DNA of 51,673 nucleotides from positions 1 through 51,673 of the forward strand of contig SGZE01000004.1 of assembly GCA_004214015.1 (NCBI GenBank). The letters run 5' to 3'. Within the stretch, counting starts at the first letter, position 1. Each line of letters starts with the position of its first letter. The notes under the pieces are model-generated. The model was not told where the DNA came from. It searched no databases and saw only the letters and a list, made by a program, of their open reading frames with translations. The position numbers and the translations under genes were made by a program. Below are positions 7,609 through 17,910 of this stretch, in pieces. The DNA comes from Flavobacteriales bacterium (GTDB lineage: Bacteria; Bacteroidota; Bacteroidia; Flavobacteriales; Flavobacteriaceae).

Positions 7609-8613
7609 TTAAGCGCTTTTAACTGTTTTAACAATTCTAGCTGCTACTTTATAAGGGTCTGCGTTTGATGCAGGTCTACGATCCTCTAACCAACCTTTCC
7701 ATCCACTTTCTACTGTTCCTATTGGAATTCTAATTGAAGCTCCTCTATCTGAAATTCCAAAACTAAATTCATGAATTGACTGAGTTTCATGTAAACCAGT
7801 TAATCTTTGGTCGTTAAACTCCCCGTATACTTCAATGTGTTCCTTAGTCACAGGTCTGAAAGCTTCACATATTTTTTCATAGGTAGCTTTATCACCACAT
7901 GTTCTTAATGTATTATTTGAAAAGTTTGCATGCATACCAGAACCATTCCAGTCTCCTTTAATTGGTTTTGGATGATACTCTATATAATAACCATAATCCT
8001 CCGTAAGTCTATCTAACAGATATCTTGCTACCCAAACTTGGTCACCAGCATTTTTTGCTCCTTTAGCAAAAATTTGAAACTCCCATTGACCAGATGCAAC
8101 TTCTTGGTTTATCCCCTCAAAATTTAATCCAGCTTCAAGGCACAAATCAGAGTGAATTTCAACTAACTCTCTTCCATGTGTATTTTTACCTCCGACTGAA
8201 CAATAATACATACCTTGAGGACCAGGATAACCTCCCATTGGAAATCCAAGTGGTAATTGAGTCTCTGAGTCCATTATGAAATACTCTTGTTCAAAACCAA
8301 ACCAAAAATCATTATCATCATCGTCAATAGTTGATCTTGAATTTGAAACATGTGAAGTCCCATCAGGATTTAATACTTCAGTCATAACCAAAAAGCCATT
8401 TTCTCTTGTTGGATCAGGATAAATAGACACAGGTTTTAAAATACAATCAGAAGAATTTCCTTCTGCTTGTTGAGTAGAAGAACCGTCGAAACTCCATTCT
8501 GGACAATCTTCGATTTTACCACTAAAATCACTTACAACTTTGGTTTTACTTCTCATATTAGCAGTTGGTGTGTAACCATCAAGCCATATATATTCTAATT
8601 TTGATTTGCTCAT
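7609..8613 (-). CDS. glnA: Glutamine synthetase, GSII (eukaryote-like) type
   Basis: WSFDGSSTQQAEGNSSDCILKPV, GKNTHGRELVEIHSDLCLEAGLNFEGINQEVASGQWEFQ, DRRPASNADPYKVAARI. Confidence 0.95.
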   Translation of the reverse strand: MSKSKLEYIWLDGYTPTANMRSKTKVVSDFSGKIEDCPEWSFDGSSTQQAEGNSSDCILKPVSIYPDPTRENGFLVMTEVLNPDGTSHVSNSRSTIDDDDNDFWFGFEQEYFIMDSETQLPLGFPMGGYPGPQGMYYCSVGGKNTHGRELVEIHSDLCLEAGLNFEGINQEVASGQWEFQIFAKGAKNAGDQVWVARYLLDRLTEDYGYYIEYHPKPIKGDWNGSGMHANFSNNTLRTCGDKATYEKICEAFRPVTKEHIEVYGEFNDQRLTGLHETQSIHEFSFGISDRGASIRIPIGTVESGWKGWLEDRRPASNADPYKVAARIVKTVKSA

Positions 8614-8893
8614 TTTGTTTTTTATTTATTAATTCACTTAAATATAATTTATCTATAAAATATTATTTTATCAGAAAGGTGTTTTTAATTCACTTTTGTT
8701 AATCTGACACTTAAAGCTATTTTAATTGTCAATTTTATATAAAATGAGTTAAATAAATGACAATTTTTCAATGACTTTAAATTTATTATTTAATAATTCT
8801 AAATTAATTTAAAATGAAAATTTTGGCCTTGTTGACAATTGAATTTTATTAAAAACTTATTAAGATTTTTTTTTGATAACTTTACGCTGAAAA

Positions 8894-10060
8894 ATGTCAA
8901 ATAGATATAAACTAAGAGGAGTTTCTTCAGATAAAGAAGATGTTCATGAAGCTATTAAGAATCAAGATAAAGGTTTGTATCCTAAAGCTTTTTGTAAAAT
9001 TCTTCCTGATTTAATTTCAGAATCTAAAGATCATGCATTAGTTATACATTCTGATGGAGCAGGAACTAAGTCCTCCCTAGCATATATTTATTGGAAAGAA
9101 ACAGGCGATTTGTCCGTATGGAAAGGAATTGCTCAAGATTCAATTGTAATGAATCTTGACGATGTTGCATGTATAGGTGCTATTGATAATATTGTTCTCT
9201 CTTCAACAATTGGTAGAAATAAAAACAAAATACCAGGTCAGGTCATCTCTAAAATTATCTCAGGTACTAATGAAATACTTTCTTATTATAGAGACCTAGG
9301 TATTAATATTCATAGTGGAGGTGGAGAGACTGCTGATGTCGGTGATTTAGTTAGAACTATAATTGTAGATTCTTGCCTGACAGTTAGAATTAAAAAAGAT
9401 CAAATAATAGATAATGCTAATATAAAACCTGGAAATGTCATAATCGGACTTTCTTCAACTGGACTTTCTTTATATGACAAAGAATATAATTCAGGTATTG
9501 GAAGTAATGGATTAACATCTGCTAGACATGATGTATTATCAAAATATTTAAAGAATTTGTATCCTGAATCTTTTGACCCTGAGGTTCCAAATGAATTGAC
9601 TTATTGTGGTTCAAAAAAATTGACTGACACACTTGATGGTCTGGATCTTGATATAGGAAGAATGCTTCTTTCTCCTACTAGATCTTATGCACCACTTTTA
9701 AAAATGATTTTTGATAATGTAGGTAGAAATAAAATAAATGGAATAATTCATTGCACTGGCGGTGGACAAACAAAAGTTCTTCATTTTATTGACAACCTTC
9801 ATGTTATAAAAGATAACCTTTTTGAAATTCCTCCAATTTTTAAACTAATTCAGAATGAATCTGGTACAGATTCAAAAGAGATGTACAAAGTATTTAATAT
9901 GGGTCATAGAATGGAAATTTATACTGACTCTGTTAACGCATCTGAAATAATAAAAATATCAGAATCAGTTGGTATTGATGCTAAAATTATAGGCAAAGTA
10001 GTTAAATCAGATTATAAGAAATTAACTATTCAATCAGAATTAGGTAATTTTGAATATTAG
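8894..10060 (+). CDS. purM: Phosphoribosylformylglycinamidine cyclo-ligase (AIR synthase)-like protein
   Basis: HSDGAGTKSSLAY, DSIVMNLDDVACIGA, SGGGETADVGD; AIRS N- and C-domain pattern. Confidence 0.85.
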   Translation: MSNRYKLRGVSSDKEDVHEAIKNQDKGLYPKAFCKILPDLISESKDHALVIHSDGAGTKSSLAYIYWKETGDLSVWKGIAQDSIVMNLDDVACIGAIDNIVLSSTIGRNKNKIPGQVISKIISGTNEILSYYRDLGINIHSGGGETADVGDLVRTIIVDSCLTVRIKKDQIIDNANIKPGNVIIGLSSTGLSLYDKEYNSGIGSNGLTSARHDVLSKYLKNLYPESFDPEVPNELTYCGSKKLTDTLDGLDLDIGRMLLSPTRSYAPLLKMIFDNVGRNKINGIIHCTGGGQTKVLHFIDNLHVIKDNLFEIPPIFKLIQNESGTDSKEMYKVFNMGHRMEIYTDSVNASEIIKISESVGIDAKIIGKVVKSDYKKLTIQSELGNFEY

Positions 10061-10071
10061 ACATTTAAAAT

Positions 10072-11148
10072 ATGCTTTTAGAAAAAATTGAAATAGTTGA
10101 AAAAAGATATGATGAGATATATCAAATGATTAGTAATCCTGATATTATTGCTGATCAAAAGAAATATATTCAATTAAATAAGGAGTTAAAAGAACTTAGT
10201 AAGCTTGTAGAAACAGGTAAACTTTATAAGAATGCTGTAAGTCAAAAATTAGAGGCTGAAGAATATTTAAATTCATCTGATGATGAAGATATGACTGCCA
10301 TGGCTAAGGAACAACTAGATTTATCTAAAGAAGCTATTAATAATCTTGAAGAAGAAATAAAAATTTTATTAATTCCTAAAGATCCGGAAGACTCTAAAAA
10401 TGTTGTTGTTGAAATTAGAGCAGGTACTGGTGGTGATGAGGCTAGTATTTTTGCAGGAGATTTATATAGAATGTATACAAAGTTTGCTCAAGATAGAAAA
10501 TGGAAAATTAGTGTTGTTGATACTAGTGAGGGAAATGATGGTGGATTTAAAGAGGTCATTTTTGAAATATCTGGACAAGATGTTTACGGTGTTCTTAAAT
10601 ATGAATCAGGTGTTCATAGAGTTCAAAGAGTCCCTCAAACAGAGACTCAAGGAAGAGTGCATACTTCTGCAGCAACTGTTATGGTTCTTCCAGAAGCTGA
10701 AGAATTTGATGTTGAGATTAATATGAGCGAGGTTAGAGTTGATTATTTTTGTTCTTCTGGACCTGGAGGTCAATCAGTAAATACTACACTTTCTGCTGTA
10801 AGATTAACCCATGAACCTACAGGTGTCGTTGCTCAATGTCAGGATCAAAAATCTCAACATAAAAATAAAGAAAAAGCGTTAAAGGTATTAAGATCAAGAG
10901 TATATGAAATTGAATTAAACAAAAGGATGGAGGATGATTCTAAAAAAAGAAATGAACTTGTGAAATCGGGTGATAGATCTGCTAAAATTAGAACATATAA
11001 TTACCCACAAGGAAGGGTTACTGATCATAGAATAGGACTTTCATTATATGACTTACCAAAAATATTAGACGGTGATGTATCTAAACTAATTGATGAAATT
11101 CAACTTTATATTAATACTGAAAGACTTAAAGAAGCAGGTGAAGCGTAA
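10072..11148 (+). CDS. prfA: Peptide chain release factor 1
   Basis: [36 protein letters not shown] (GGQ), [17 protein letters not shown]. Confidence 0.97.
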   Translation: MLLEKIEIVEKRYDEIYQMISNPDIIADQKKYIQLNKELKELSKLVETGKLYKNAVSQKLEAEEYLNSSDDEDMTAMAKEQLDLSKEAINNLEEEIKILLIPKDPEDSKNVVVEIRAGTGGDEASIFAGDLYRMYTKFAQDRKWKISVVDTSEGNDGGFKEVIFEISGQDVYGVLKYESGVHRVQRVPQTETQGRVHTSAATVMVLPEAEEFDVEINMSEVRVDYFCSSGPGGQSVNTTLSAVRLTHEPTGVVAQCQDQKSQHKNKEKALKVLRSRVYEIELNKRMEDDSKKRNELVKSGDRSAKIRTYNYPQGRVTDHRIGLSLYDLPKILDGDVSKLIDEIQLYINTERLKEAGEA

Positions 11149-11972
11149 TGTTAAATAATAAAATTAATAGTCAAATAAATAAAAAAAAGTCTTTTCTGTG
11201 TATAGGCTTAGATATTGATATTAACAAAATACCAAAATCATTACTTGAATATGATGATCCTATATTTGAATTTGCAAAACAAATCATAGATTCTACAAAT
11301 AAATATGCAATTGCATATAAGCCTAATATTGCTTTCTTTGAGGCTCATGGTGTTGATGGTTTTAGATCTCTTGAAAAGATTTCTAAATATTTAAAAGATA
11401 ACTATCCGGATATATTTACAATAGCAGACGCAAAAAGAGGGGATATAGGAAATACATCTAAAATGTATGCTAGTGCGTTTTTAAAAGATTTAGATTTTGA
11501 TTCAATTACTGTTTCGCCATATATGGGCTCTGATTCAGTTGAACCTTTTCTAACTTTTGATAATAAGTATGTCTTTTTACTTGCTCTAACTTCAAACAAA
11601 GGTTCTGAGGACTTTCAAGAATTATTTCTAGATGATAACTCTCGTAAATTATATGAGAAAGTAATCAATGTTTCAAAGACATGGGCAAATAATGATAGAA
11701 TAATGTATGTAATTGGAGCAAAAAATACAGAGGAAATAAAAAATGTTAGAAAACTTGTACCAGAATCATATTTATTAATTCCAGGTGTGGGAGCTCAAGG
11801 TGGAAATTTGAAAGAAATATGTAAATATGGATTAGATAAAGACTATAAATTAATAGTTAATTCATCTAGGTCGATTATCTATGCTTCAGCAGATGATGAC
11901 TTTGCAGAAAAAGCTGCTTTAGAAGCAAAAAATATACAAAATGAAATGGAGTCTTACATTGATAAACTATAA
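11148..11972 (+). CDS. pyrF: Orotidine 5'-phosphate decarboxylase
   Basis: LCIGLDIDINKIPKSL, KPNIAFFEAHG, IADAKRGDIGNTSKMYA; TAATG overlap with prfA. Confidence 0.95.
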   Translation: MLNNKINSQINKKKSFLCIGLDIDINKIPKSLLEYDDPIFEFAKQIIDSTNKYAIAYKPNIAFFEAHGVDGFRSLEKISKYLKDNYPDIFTIADAKRGDIGNTSKMYASAFLKDLDFDSITVSPYMGSDSVEPFLTFDNKYVFLLALTSNKGSEDFQELFLDDNSRKLYEKVINVSKTWANNDRIMYVIGAKNTEEIKNVRKLVPESYLLIPGVGAQGGNLKEICKYGLDKDYKLIVNSSRSIIYASADDDFAEKAALEAKNIQNEMESYIDKL

Positions 11973-11974
11973 GA

Positions 11975-12760
11975 ATGATTCATTATACTAAGTTTTTATG
12001 TAAAAATAACAATGCAGATTGGATAACATTTGTTCATGGAGCTGGTGGAAGTTCTACTATATGGTATAAGCAAATAAAGTACTTTTCAAAAAATTATAAC
12101 CTCTTGCTTTTAGATCTTAGAGGTCATGGAAAATCTAAGTCACTTTCGTTAAATCCTTTCAAGAAAAAATATACATTTAATTCAATAACAGATGATATCC
12201 TAGAAGTTTTAGATGCTGAAAAAATAAAAAAATCTCATTTTGTTGGAATCTCACTTGGTACAATTTTAATTAGAAATTTTGCTGAAAAAAATTCTAAAAG
12301 AGTTCAAAGTCTTATAATGGGAGGAGCAATTATGAAACTAAATTTAAGATCTAAAATATTAATGTTCCTAGGAAACTCTACAAAGTCTATACTACCTTAT
12401 ATGTGGATATATAAGTTATTAGCGTTTATAATTATGCCAAACAAAAATCATCGAGAATCAAGATCTTTGTTTATAAAAGAAGCAAAAAAATTATATCAGA
12501 AAGAGTTTAAGAAATGGTTTCAGTTAACTTCTGAGCTAGTTCCATTACTAAAGTTTTTTAGACAAATTGAAATTTCAATACCCACGTTTTATATAATGGG
12601 AGATCAAGATTATATGTTTTTACCTTCAGTAAGAGAAGTTGTAAAGTCACACAAAAAATCAATGTTATTTATTATTCCCGATTGTGGACATGTAGTTAAT
12701 GTAGATAAGCCAAAAACTTTTAATTCAAAGATGCTTGAATTTTTAAGTAAAACAAATTAA
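11975..12760 (+). CDS. Alpha/beta hydrolase
   Basis: FVHGAGGSSTIWYKQ, LLLDLRGHGKS, GISLG nucleophile elbow, PDCGHVVNVDKP. Confidence 0.9.
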   Translation: MIHYTKFLCKNNNADWITFVHGAGGSSTIWYKQIKYFSKNYNLLLLDLRGHGKSKSLSLNPFKKKYTFNSITDDILEVLDAEKIKKSHFVGISLGTILIRNFAEKNSKRVQSLIMGGAIMKLNLRSKILMFLGNSTKSILPYMWIYKLLAFIIMPNKNHRESRSLFIKEAKKLYQKEFKKWFQLTSELVPLLKFFRQIEISIPTFYIMGDQDYMFLPSVREVVKSHKKSMLFIIPDCGHVVNVDKPKTFNSKMLEFLSKTN

Positions 12761-14355
12761 TCAATTTTCTTTTCATTTTTTTTAATCCAATTTTTCTTAT
12801 TTCCAGGTTGATATATTTCATAGTTTAATTCATCTTTACTTTCTTTCACCATTCTTCTTACATCTTCTAGTAGAAGTTTTGAATCATAAACTATACCATC
12901 TTTTATAGTATATTTTACTCCACCAACTCTTTCAACCTCATTTTTATCATTTAGTTTTATTGCACCTGTACCATACAATACCTTTAGATTTTCTAATGGG
13001 TTTTCTTCAACAATGAATAAATCTGCCTTTTTACCAATCTCAATTGATCCGATTTCATCATCCATACCTAATGCTTCAGCTCCATTGAGTGTTGCAGCCA
13101 TAATTACTTCTATTGGATGAAATCCAGCCTCCCTTAGAAGCTCTAGTTCTCTTACATATGCAAAACCATATAGTTGAAAAATAAACCCAGAATCAGAGCC
13201 TACTGTTACTCTTCCACCTCTATTTTTGTATTCATTTATAAAATTCATCCAAAGATTAAAGTTTTTCTTCCAGGCTACCTCCTGTTCAGTTCCCCAAAAA
13301 TGCCAGTATGATCCATGAGATATCCTGCTTGGTTGATAAAACTCCCATAAACTAGGCATAGTATATTCTTCATGCCATTCTGCTCTTCTTGCCCTTTGCA
13401 AATCTCTACTTGCTTCATATATATTGAATGTTGGATCTATAGTAAAGTCTAAATCGATTAATTCGTCCATAACATTATTCCAATGTTCAGAATTAGGTTT
13501 TGCTGCTTGCTCCCATAATTTTCCTGCTTCTTCAAACCTATGTTGTTCGTTAGAGTAATTATAATCATAGGGATAATTCTGTACAGTTTTATCGTTAAAA
13601 AGTGCTTCTGGAAGACCATACCAATGTTCCATGGATGTTAATCCAGCTCTAGCAGAATTAAGAACGTTCCACTTTGCAACACTTAATTGCGCATGGTGCA
13701 TGGCTGAACCTAGCCCTAATTTATTATTCTCTTCTAAAGCAGCTATCATAATGTGTGGCTCTGCACCAATAAATTTGATTCCATCTGCTCCCTTTTTTGC
13801 ATTAAAATTTACCCATTCTCTTGCTTGCTGTTGTGTACTAATCTCTTCTTTAAAACCAGATCCAAAACTTGAATAAATTGAAAGTCGTGGAGCAATTATT
13901 TCATTATTTGAACTTTTATTTTTTAAATCCATGCTAAAGTCAATTCCTCTTCCACCTGGCTCTCTAACTGTTGTTACTCCATGAGCTAGCCATAATTTAA
14001 ATACATAATCTGGTTCTGCACCTTGAGAGCTACCGCCTATATGTCCGTGCATGTCAATAAAACCTGGAAGTACATACATTCCGCTAGCATTAATTTCTCT
14101 TCCATCTTTTTTTAATTTAGGACGCCTAGAACTCATTATTTCGACTCCTGGATATCCTACATTTCTAATTGATTTAATTATGTTTTTTTCAATTACAATA
14201 TCTACTGGGCCAACTGGTGGGCTTCCATTACCATTAACAAGTGTAGCACCTCTTATTATAAGTTGATTAAAAGGTCCCTCTGAAAGATTTTTTTCTTGTG
14301 AGTTAACATTAATACTTAGTAATAAGCTTAAAAGTAAATATTGAATATTTTTCAT
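12757..14355 (-). CDS. Secreted amidohydrolase family protein
   Basis: Signal peptide, LPGFIDMHGHIGG, VTVGSDSGF, GSIEIGKKADLFIVEENPL. Confidence 0.9.
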   Translation of the reverse strand: MKNIQYLLLSLLLSINVNSQEKNLSEGPFNQLIIRGATLVNGNGSPPVGPVDIVIEKNIIKSIRNVGYPGVEIMSSRRPKLKKDGREINASGMYVLPGFIDMHGHIGGSSQGAEPDYVFKLWLAHGVTTVREPGGRGIDFSMDLKNKSSNNEIIAPRLSIYSSFGSGFKEEISTQQQAREWVNFNAKKGADGIKFIGAEPHIMIAALEENNKLGLGSAMHHAQLSVAKWNVLNSARAGLTSMEHWYGLPEALFNDKTVQNYPYDYNYSNEQHRFEEAGKLWEQAAKPNSEHWNNVMDELIDLDFTIDPTFNIYEASRDLQRARRAEWHEEYTMPSLWEFYQPSRISHGSYWHFWGTEQEVAWKKNFNLWMNFINEYKNRGGRVTVGSDSGFIFQLYGFAYVRELELLREAGFHPIEVIMAATLNGAEALGMDDEIGSIEIGKKADLFIVEENPLENLKVLYGTGAIKLNDKNEVERVGGVKYTIKDGIVYDSKLLLEDVRRMVKESKDELNYEIYQPGNKKNWIKKNEKKID

Positions 14356-14357
14356 CT

Positions 14358-14732
14358 TTAATAATTTAAAATTTTATTCATTACGCTGAATCCAACGTAA
14401 GCTAAAAGTATACAGAAAGATACGCTAATAAATATATAAAGAATAGAACTGTATAAGTCATTGGATTTTAGCATGTTAATATTTTCAAGTGAAAAAGCTG
14501 AAAAGGTTGTTAGCCCTCCACATATACCTATAACAAGAAAATAATAATAGTCAGATTTTAACATATTGTAGTAAACTAGATAACTTACAATTAAGCCTAT
14601 AAGAAAGCTACCAACAAGGTTAACAGTTAATGTTGAATAAGGAAAAGCATCACTTGGAATTATTTTATTAATTAACAGTCTTACAGCTGATCCTAATCCA
14701 CCTCCAATAAAAACTAATATTAAATCTTTCAT
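14358..14732 (-). CDS. crcB: Fluoride channel FluC/CrcB
   Basis: GGGLGSAVRLLINK, TLTVNLVGSFLIG, GGLTTFSAFSLE. Confidence 0.95.
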   Translation of the reverse strand: MKDLILVFIGGGLGSAVRLLINKIIPSDAFPYSTLTVNLVGSFLIGLIVSYLVYYNMLKSDYYYFLVIGICGGLTTFSAFSLENINMLKSNDLYSSILYIFISVSFCILLAYVGFSVMNKILNY

Positions 14733-14918
14733 CTATCTAAATAAATTACTGTATGTAGCTATAATTGATATAAAAACAATAAATATGATAAGAATCACAT
14801 ATGAATTTTTATAATAAACTTTATGAAGACTGTGATCTCTTAAATAAGAATATGCTATAATTATTGAGAATATAATTATAAATATTATGGCAAAAATAAG
14901 CTGTCCTTTTGTAAACAT
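14733..14918 (-). CDS. Small two-TM hypothetical protein directly upstream of crcB
   Basis: 61-aa ORF with two hydrophobic segments; stop abuts crcB start. Confidence 0.6.
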   Translation of the reverse strand: MFTKGQLIFAIIFIIIFSIIIAYSYLRDHSLHKVYYKNSYVILIIFIVFISIIATYSNLFR

Positions 14919-14960
14919 TAATTAGTTTTATAAAACTTTTCTAATGTAAATTTAATAATT

Positions 14961-15350
14961 ATGATAACTAATGCTATTGATGCAGTAAAGGAATTTAATA
15001 AAGCTTTTAAAATTGAGTATTCTGAGACTCAAGAAGCAAATCTTGATGATTCAACGGTAGAACTTAGATATAGGTTAATGCAAGAGGAAAACGATGAATA
15101 TTTAGAAGCTGCTAAAAACAAGGATTTAGTTGAAATTGCTGACGCTTTAGGCGATAAACTTTACATTCTTTGTGGAACAATTTTAGCTCATGGACTTCAA
15201 CATAAAATTGTAGAAGTTTTTGATGAAATACAAAGGAGCAATATGAGCAAACTAAGTTTAGATGGTAGTCCAGTTATTAGAGAAGATGGTAAAATATTAA
15301 AAGGTCCAAATTATTTTAAGCCAAATATTAAAGACATTCTAGATAAATAG
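14961..15350 (+). CDS. All-alpha NTP pyrophosphohydrolase (MazG/PRA-PH superfamily)
   Basis: LRYRLMQEENDEYLEAAKNKDLVEIADALGDKLYILCGT (EExxE...ExxD motif). Confidence 0.85.
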   Translation: MITNAIDAVKEFNKAFKIEYSETQEANLDDSTVELRYRLMQEENDEYLEAAKNKDLVEIADALGDKLYILCGTILAHGLQHKIVEVFDEIQRSNMSKLSLDGSPVIREDGKILKGPNYFKPNIKDILDK

Positions 15351-15351
15351 A

Positions 15352-16401
15352 TTAGTCTAATATTTTATATCTCCATCCATGTAAATCTTCAGAGACATTC
15401 TGTTGAATATTTATGATAGATTCTTTAAGTCTATCAGCATAATTTTCTTTGATTTCTTCTAGTTCAAATTTGTCCTCTTTATAGCCAAAAGATGATATTT
15501 TAGAAATCACTACAGCTGTTCCACATCCAAATATTTCTTTGAGATTGCCATTTCGATGTTCTGAAATTAACTCATTTATAGTTATATCTCTTTCTTCAAC
15601 ATCAATACCAAGGTCTCTTGCAATTTGAATAACAGTTTTTCTTGATACCCCATCTAGAATAGTATCGCTAGTTTTAGGAGTTATAAGTTTATCTTTAATT
15701 CTAAACATAATACTCATAGTTCCCACTTCTTCAATTTTTTGATGTGTTGATGAGTCTGTCCAAACTATTTGATCAAAACCTTTTGAGACAGCCAATGATA
15801 TTGGGTAAAACGAAGCTCCATAATTACCTGCAGCTTTTGCATAACCTGCACCACCTGGTGCAGCTCTACTAAATTTATCTTCAACATAAACACTCAAAGA
15901 CTTTGAATAATAAGCTCCACCAGGAGAGCAAATTATTAAAAATTTATAATCTAATGAAGGGCTTGCTGCTAGCATTGCAGATGATGAAAAAACAAAAGGT
16001 CTTATGTACATTGAAGAGCCAAGCTCTTTTGGGACCCAATCTTTATCAATTGAAACAAGTTTATTTAGGCCTTCAAAAAAATACTCTTCCGGTAAAACAG
16101 GTATGTGCATTCTGATACAAGATTTTTTTAATCTTTCATAATTATCCTTTGGTCTAAATAACCAAACCTGATCATTTTTATCCTTATATCCTTTCATACC
16201 CTCGAATATAGCTTGCCCATAATGAAAAACATGTGTAGAGGGGTCTAATTTAAGAGGGGAGTAAGGTTTTATTATTGGAGATTCCCATTCACCATTTTTA
16301 AAATTGCATTCAAACATATGATCAGTAAAAATTTCTCCAAATCTTACTGAATTAAAGTCAACATCGTTTATTTTTGTGTTGATAGATTTATTGATTTCCA
16401 T
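15352..16401 (-). CDS. ilvE: Branched-chain-amino-acid aminotransferase
   Basis: FHYGQAIFEGMKGYK, SPGGAYYSKSLSVYVEDKFSRAAPGGAGYAKAAGNYGAS, EVGTMSIMF. Confidence 0.95.
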   Translation of the reverse strand: MEINKSINTKINDVDFNSVRFGEIFTDHMFECNFKNGEWESPIIKPYSPLKLDPSTHVFHYGQAIFEGMKGYKDKNDQVWLFRPKDNYERLKKSCIRMHIPVLPEEYFFEGLNKLVSIDKDWVPKELGSSMYIRPFVFSSSAMLAASPSLDYKFLIICSPGGAYYSKSLSVYVEDKFSRAAPGGAGYAKAAGNYGASFYPISLAVSKGFDQIVWTDSSTHQKIEEVGTMSIMFRIKDKLITPKTSDTILDGVSRKTVIQIARDLGIDVEERDITINELISEHRNGNLKEIFGCGTAVVISKISSFGYKEDKFELEEIKENYADRLKESIINIQQNVSEDLHGWRYKILD

Positions 16402-16430
16402 ATCACACGAAAGATAAAAAAAATAATAAT

Positions 16431-17339
16431 ATGAAACTATTGATTACAGGTGGTTCAGGAACATTAGGTCGTGAAATAACTAAACTAGCAATTGCAAATA
16501 ATCATCAAGTAAATATTCTTACCAGAAACAAAAAATTAGTATCTAATAATATTAATTTAAAATATTACTATTGGAATCCAAATAAAGAAGAAATAGATAG
16601 TGAATGTTTTAATGGTGTCAACTCTGTAATTAATTTGGCAGGATTTAGTGTATTTAAGTTGTGGACAAAAACAAATAAATCTAAAATCTTAAGTAGTAGA
16701 TTGATTTCAACACTTTTTATTTTAAAACAGATAAAAGAAAGAGGAATAAAATTAAATTCTTTTGTAAGTGCATCTGGAATTGCAGCATATCCTGACTCTA
16801 TTTCCAAAACTTCTAGCGAAAAAAACTCAGAATCTATTCCAGATTCTTTTATTAATCAAGTTGTAGTAAAATGGGAATCAAAGGTTTTAGAGTTTGAAAA
16901 ACAGCTTCCAGGTATTTCGTTTTCAATTTTAAGAATTGGTCTTGTGTTATCAAAAGAAGGTGGCGTTTTTTGTATTTCAAAGAAACTTTCTATGATTTAT
17001 GCTTTATCTCCTCTTGGAAGAGGAAATCAGTGGCAATCATGGATTCACATTGATGATGCTTCTTCAATTTTTTTAAAATGCATTAATAATACTTCAAAAG
17101 GTGTTTTTAATTTAGTTGCTCCAAATCCAGTAGTTCAATCTGAGTTATTAAGAAAAATTGCTTTGTATAATAGATCTGCTATTATTCTTCCAAATATCCC
17201 CAAGTTCATAGTTAAATTATTTTTTGGCCAAATGTCTGAGCTTGTTCTTTCTAGTCAAAAAGTCATTTCGAATAATTTGAATGACTATAACTTTAAGTTT
17301 CCAGATATAGATTCAGCAATAAAAAATTTATCAAATTAA
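16431..17339 (+). CDS. TIGR01777/YfcH-type NAD-dependent epimerase
   Basis: MKLLITGGSGTLGREI, SASGIAAYPDS, LRIGLVLSKEGGV, WIHIDDASSIF. Confidence 0.88.
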   Translation: MKLLITGGSGTLGREITKLAIANNHQVNILTRNKKLVSNNINLKYYYWNPNKEEIDSECFNGVNSVINLAGFSVFKLWTKTNKSKILSSRLISTLFILKQIKERGIKLNSFVSASGIAAYPDSISKTSSEKNSESIPDSFINQVVVKWESKVLEFEKQLPGISFSILRIGLVLSKEGGVFCISKKLSMIYALSPLGRGNQWQSWIHIDDASSIFLKCINNTSKGVFNLVAPNPVVQSELLRKIALYNRSAIILPNIPKFIVKLFFGQMSELVLSSQKVISNNLNDYNFKFPDIDSAIKNLSN

Positions 17340-17342
17340 GTA

Positions 17343-17355
17343 TGACATTCTGGCA
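17343..17355 (+). promoter_or_regulatory. Candidate activator site TGACATTCTGGCA
   Basis: TGNCA-N3-TGNCA dyad immediately upstream of the sigma-54 promoter. Confidence 0.4.
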
Positions 17356-17366
17356 TAAAATTAATG

Positions 17367-17382
17367 TGGCAAAAAAATTGCA
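17367..17382 (+). promoter_or_regulatory. Sigma-54 (-24/-12) promoter upstream of grpE
   Basis: TGGCA AAAAAA TTGCA; GG-N10-GC spacing; ATG at 17404. Confidence 0.7.
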
Positions 17383-17403
17383 GTTATTATAAAAAATAAA
17401 CTA

Positions 17404-17904
17404 ATGACCAAAAAGAAATCTGTTAGTAAAAAGTCTACCAAATCATCAACTGTTAAGAAGCCTCAATCTTTAAAAGCTTTAAAAGAGAGTATAAAAGTTG
17501 AACAGGATAAATATGTAAGATTATTTGCGGAATTTGAAAATTATAAAAGAAGAACATCGAAAGAGAGACTTGAATTATATAAAACAGCAGGAAAAGAAGT
17601 TCTTACTAGTATGGTTCCTATTCTAGAAGATTTTAAAAGAGCATTAAGCCAAGAAAATACAGATTCAGATAATGAAGGTTTTAAGTTAATCTACAATAAA
17701 TTTAATGAGACTCTTAAAAGTCAAGGATTAATTGAAGTCGAGGTTAATATAGGTGATGTTTTTAATCCTGATATCCATGAGGCAATTAGTCAGATTCCAG
17801 CAACAGAAAATGACCAAAAAGGTAAAATAATTGATATAATTCAAGGTGGTTATAAACTTGGAGATAATATTATCCTTTTTCCTAAAGTAGTTGTTGCTCA
17901 ATAA
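17404..17904 (+). CDS. grpE: Nucleotide exchange factor GrpE
   Basis: RLFAEFENYKRRTSKERLELYKTAGKEVLTSMVPILEDFKRAL, NPDIHEAI. Confidence 0.95.
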   Translation: MTKKKSVSKKSTKSSTVKKPQSLKALKESIKVEQDKYVRLFAEFENYKRRTSKERLELYKTAGKEVLTSMVPILEDFKRALSQENTDSDNEGFKLIYNKFNETLKSQGLIEVEVNIGDVFNPDIHEAISQIPATENDQKGKIIDIIQGGYKLGDNIILFPKVVVAQ

Positions 17905-17910
17905 ACAGAT

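Noticed and set aside
10400-10726. 108-aa plus-strand ORF inside prfA
   Set aside because: Out-of-frame shadow of the well-supported prfA reading frame; Leu/Ile-rich spurious translation.
13631-14266. Two plus-strand ORFs (81 and 71 aa) with hydrophobic stretches
   Set aside because: Antisense to the confidently assigned amidohydrolase; composition explained by the opposite strand.
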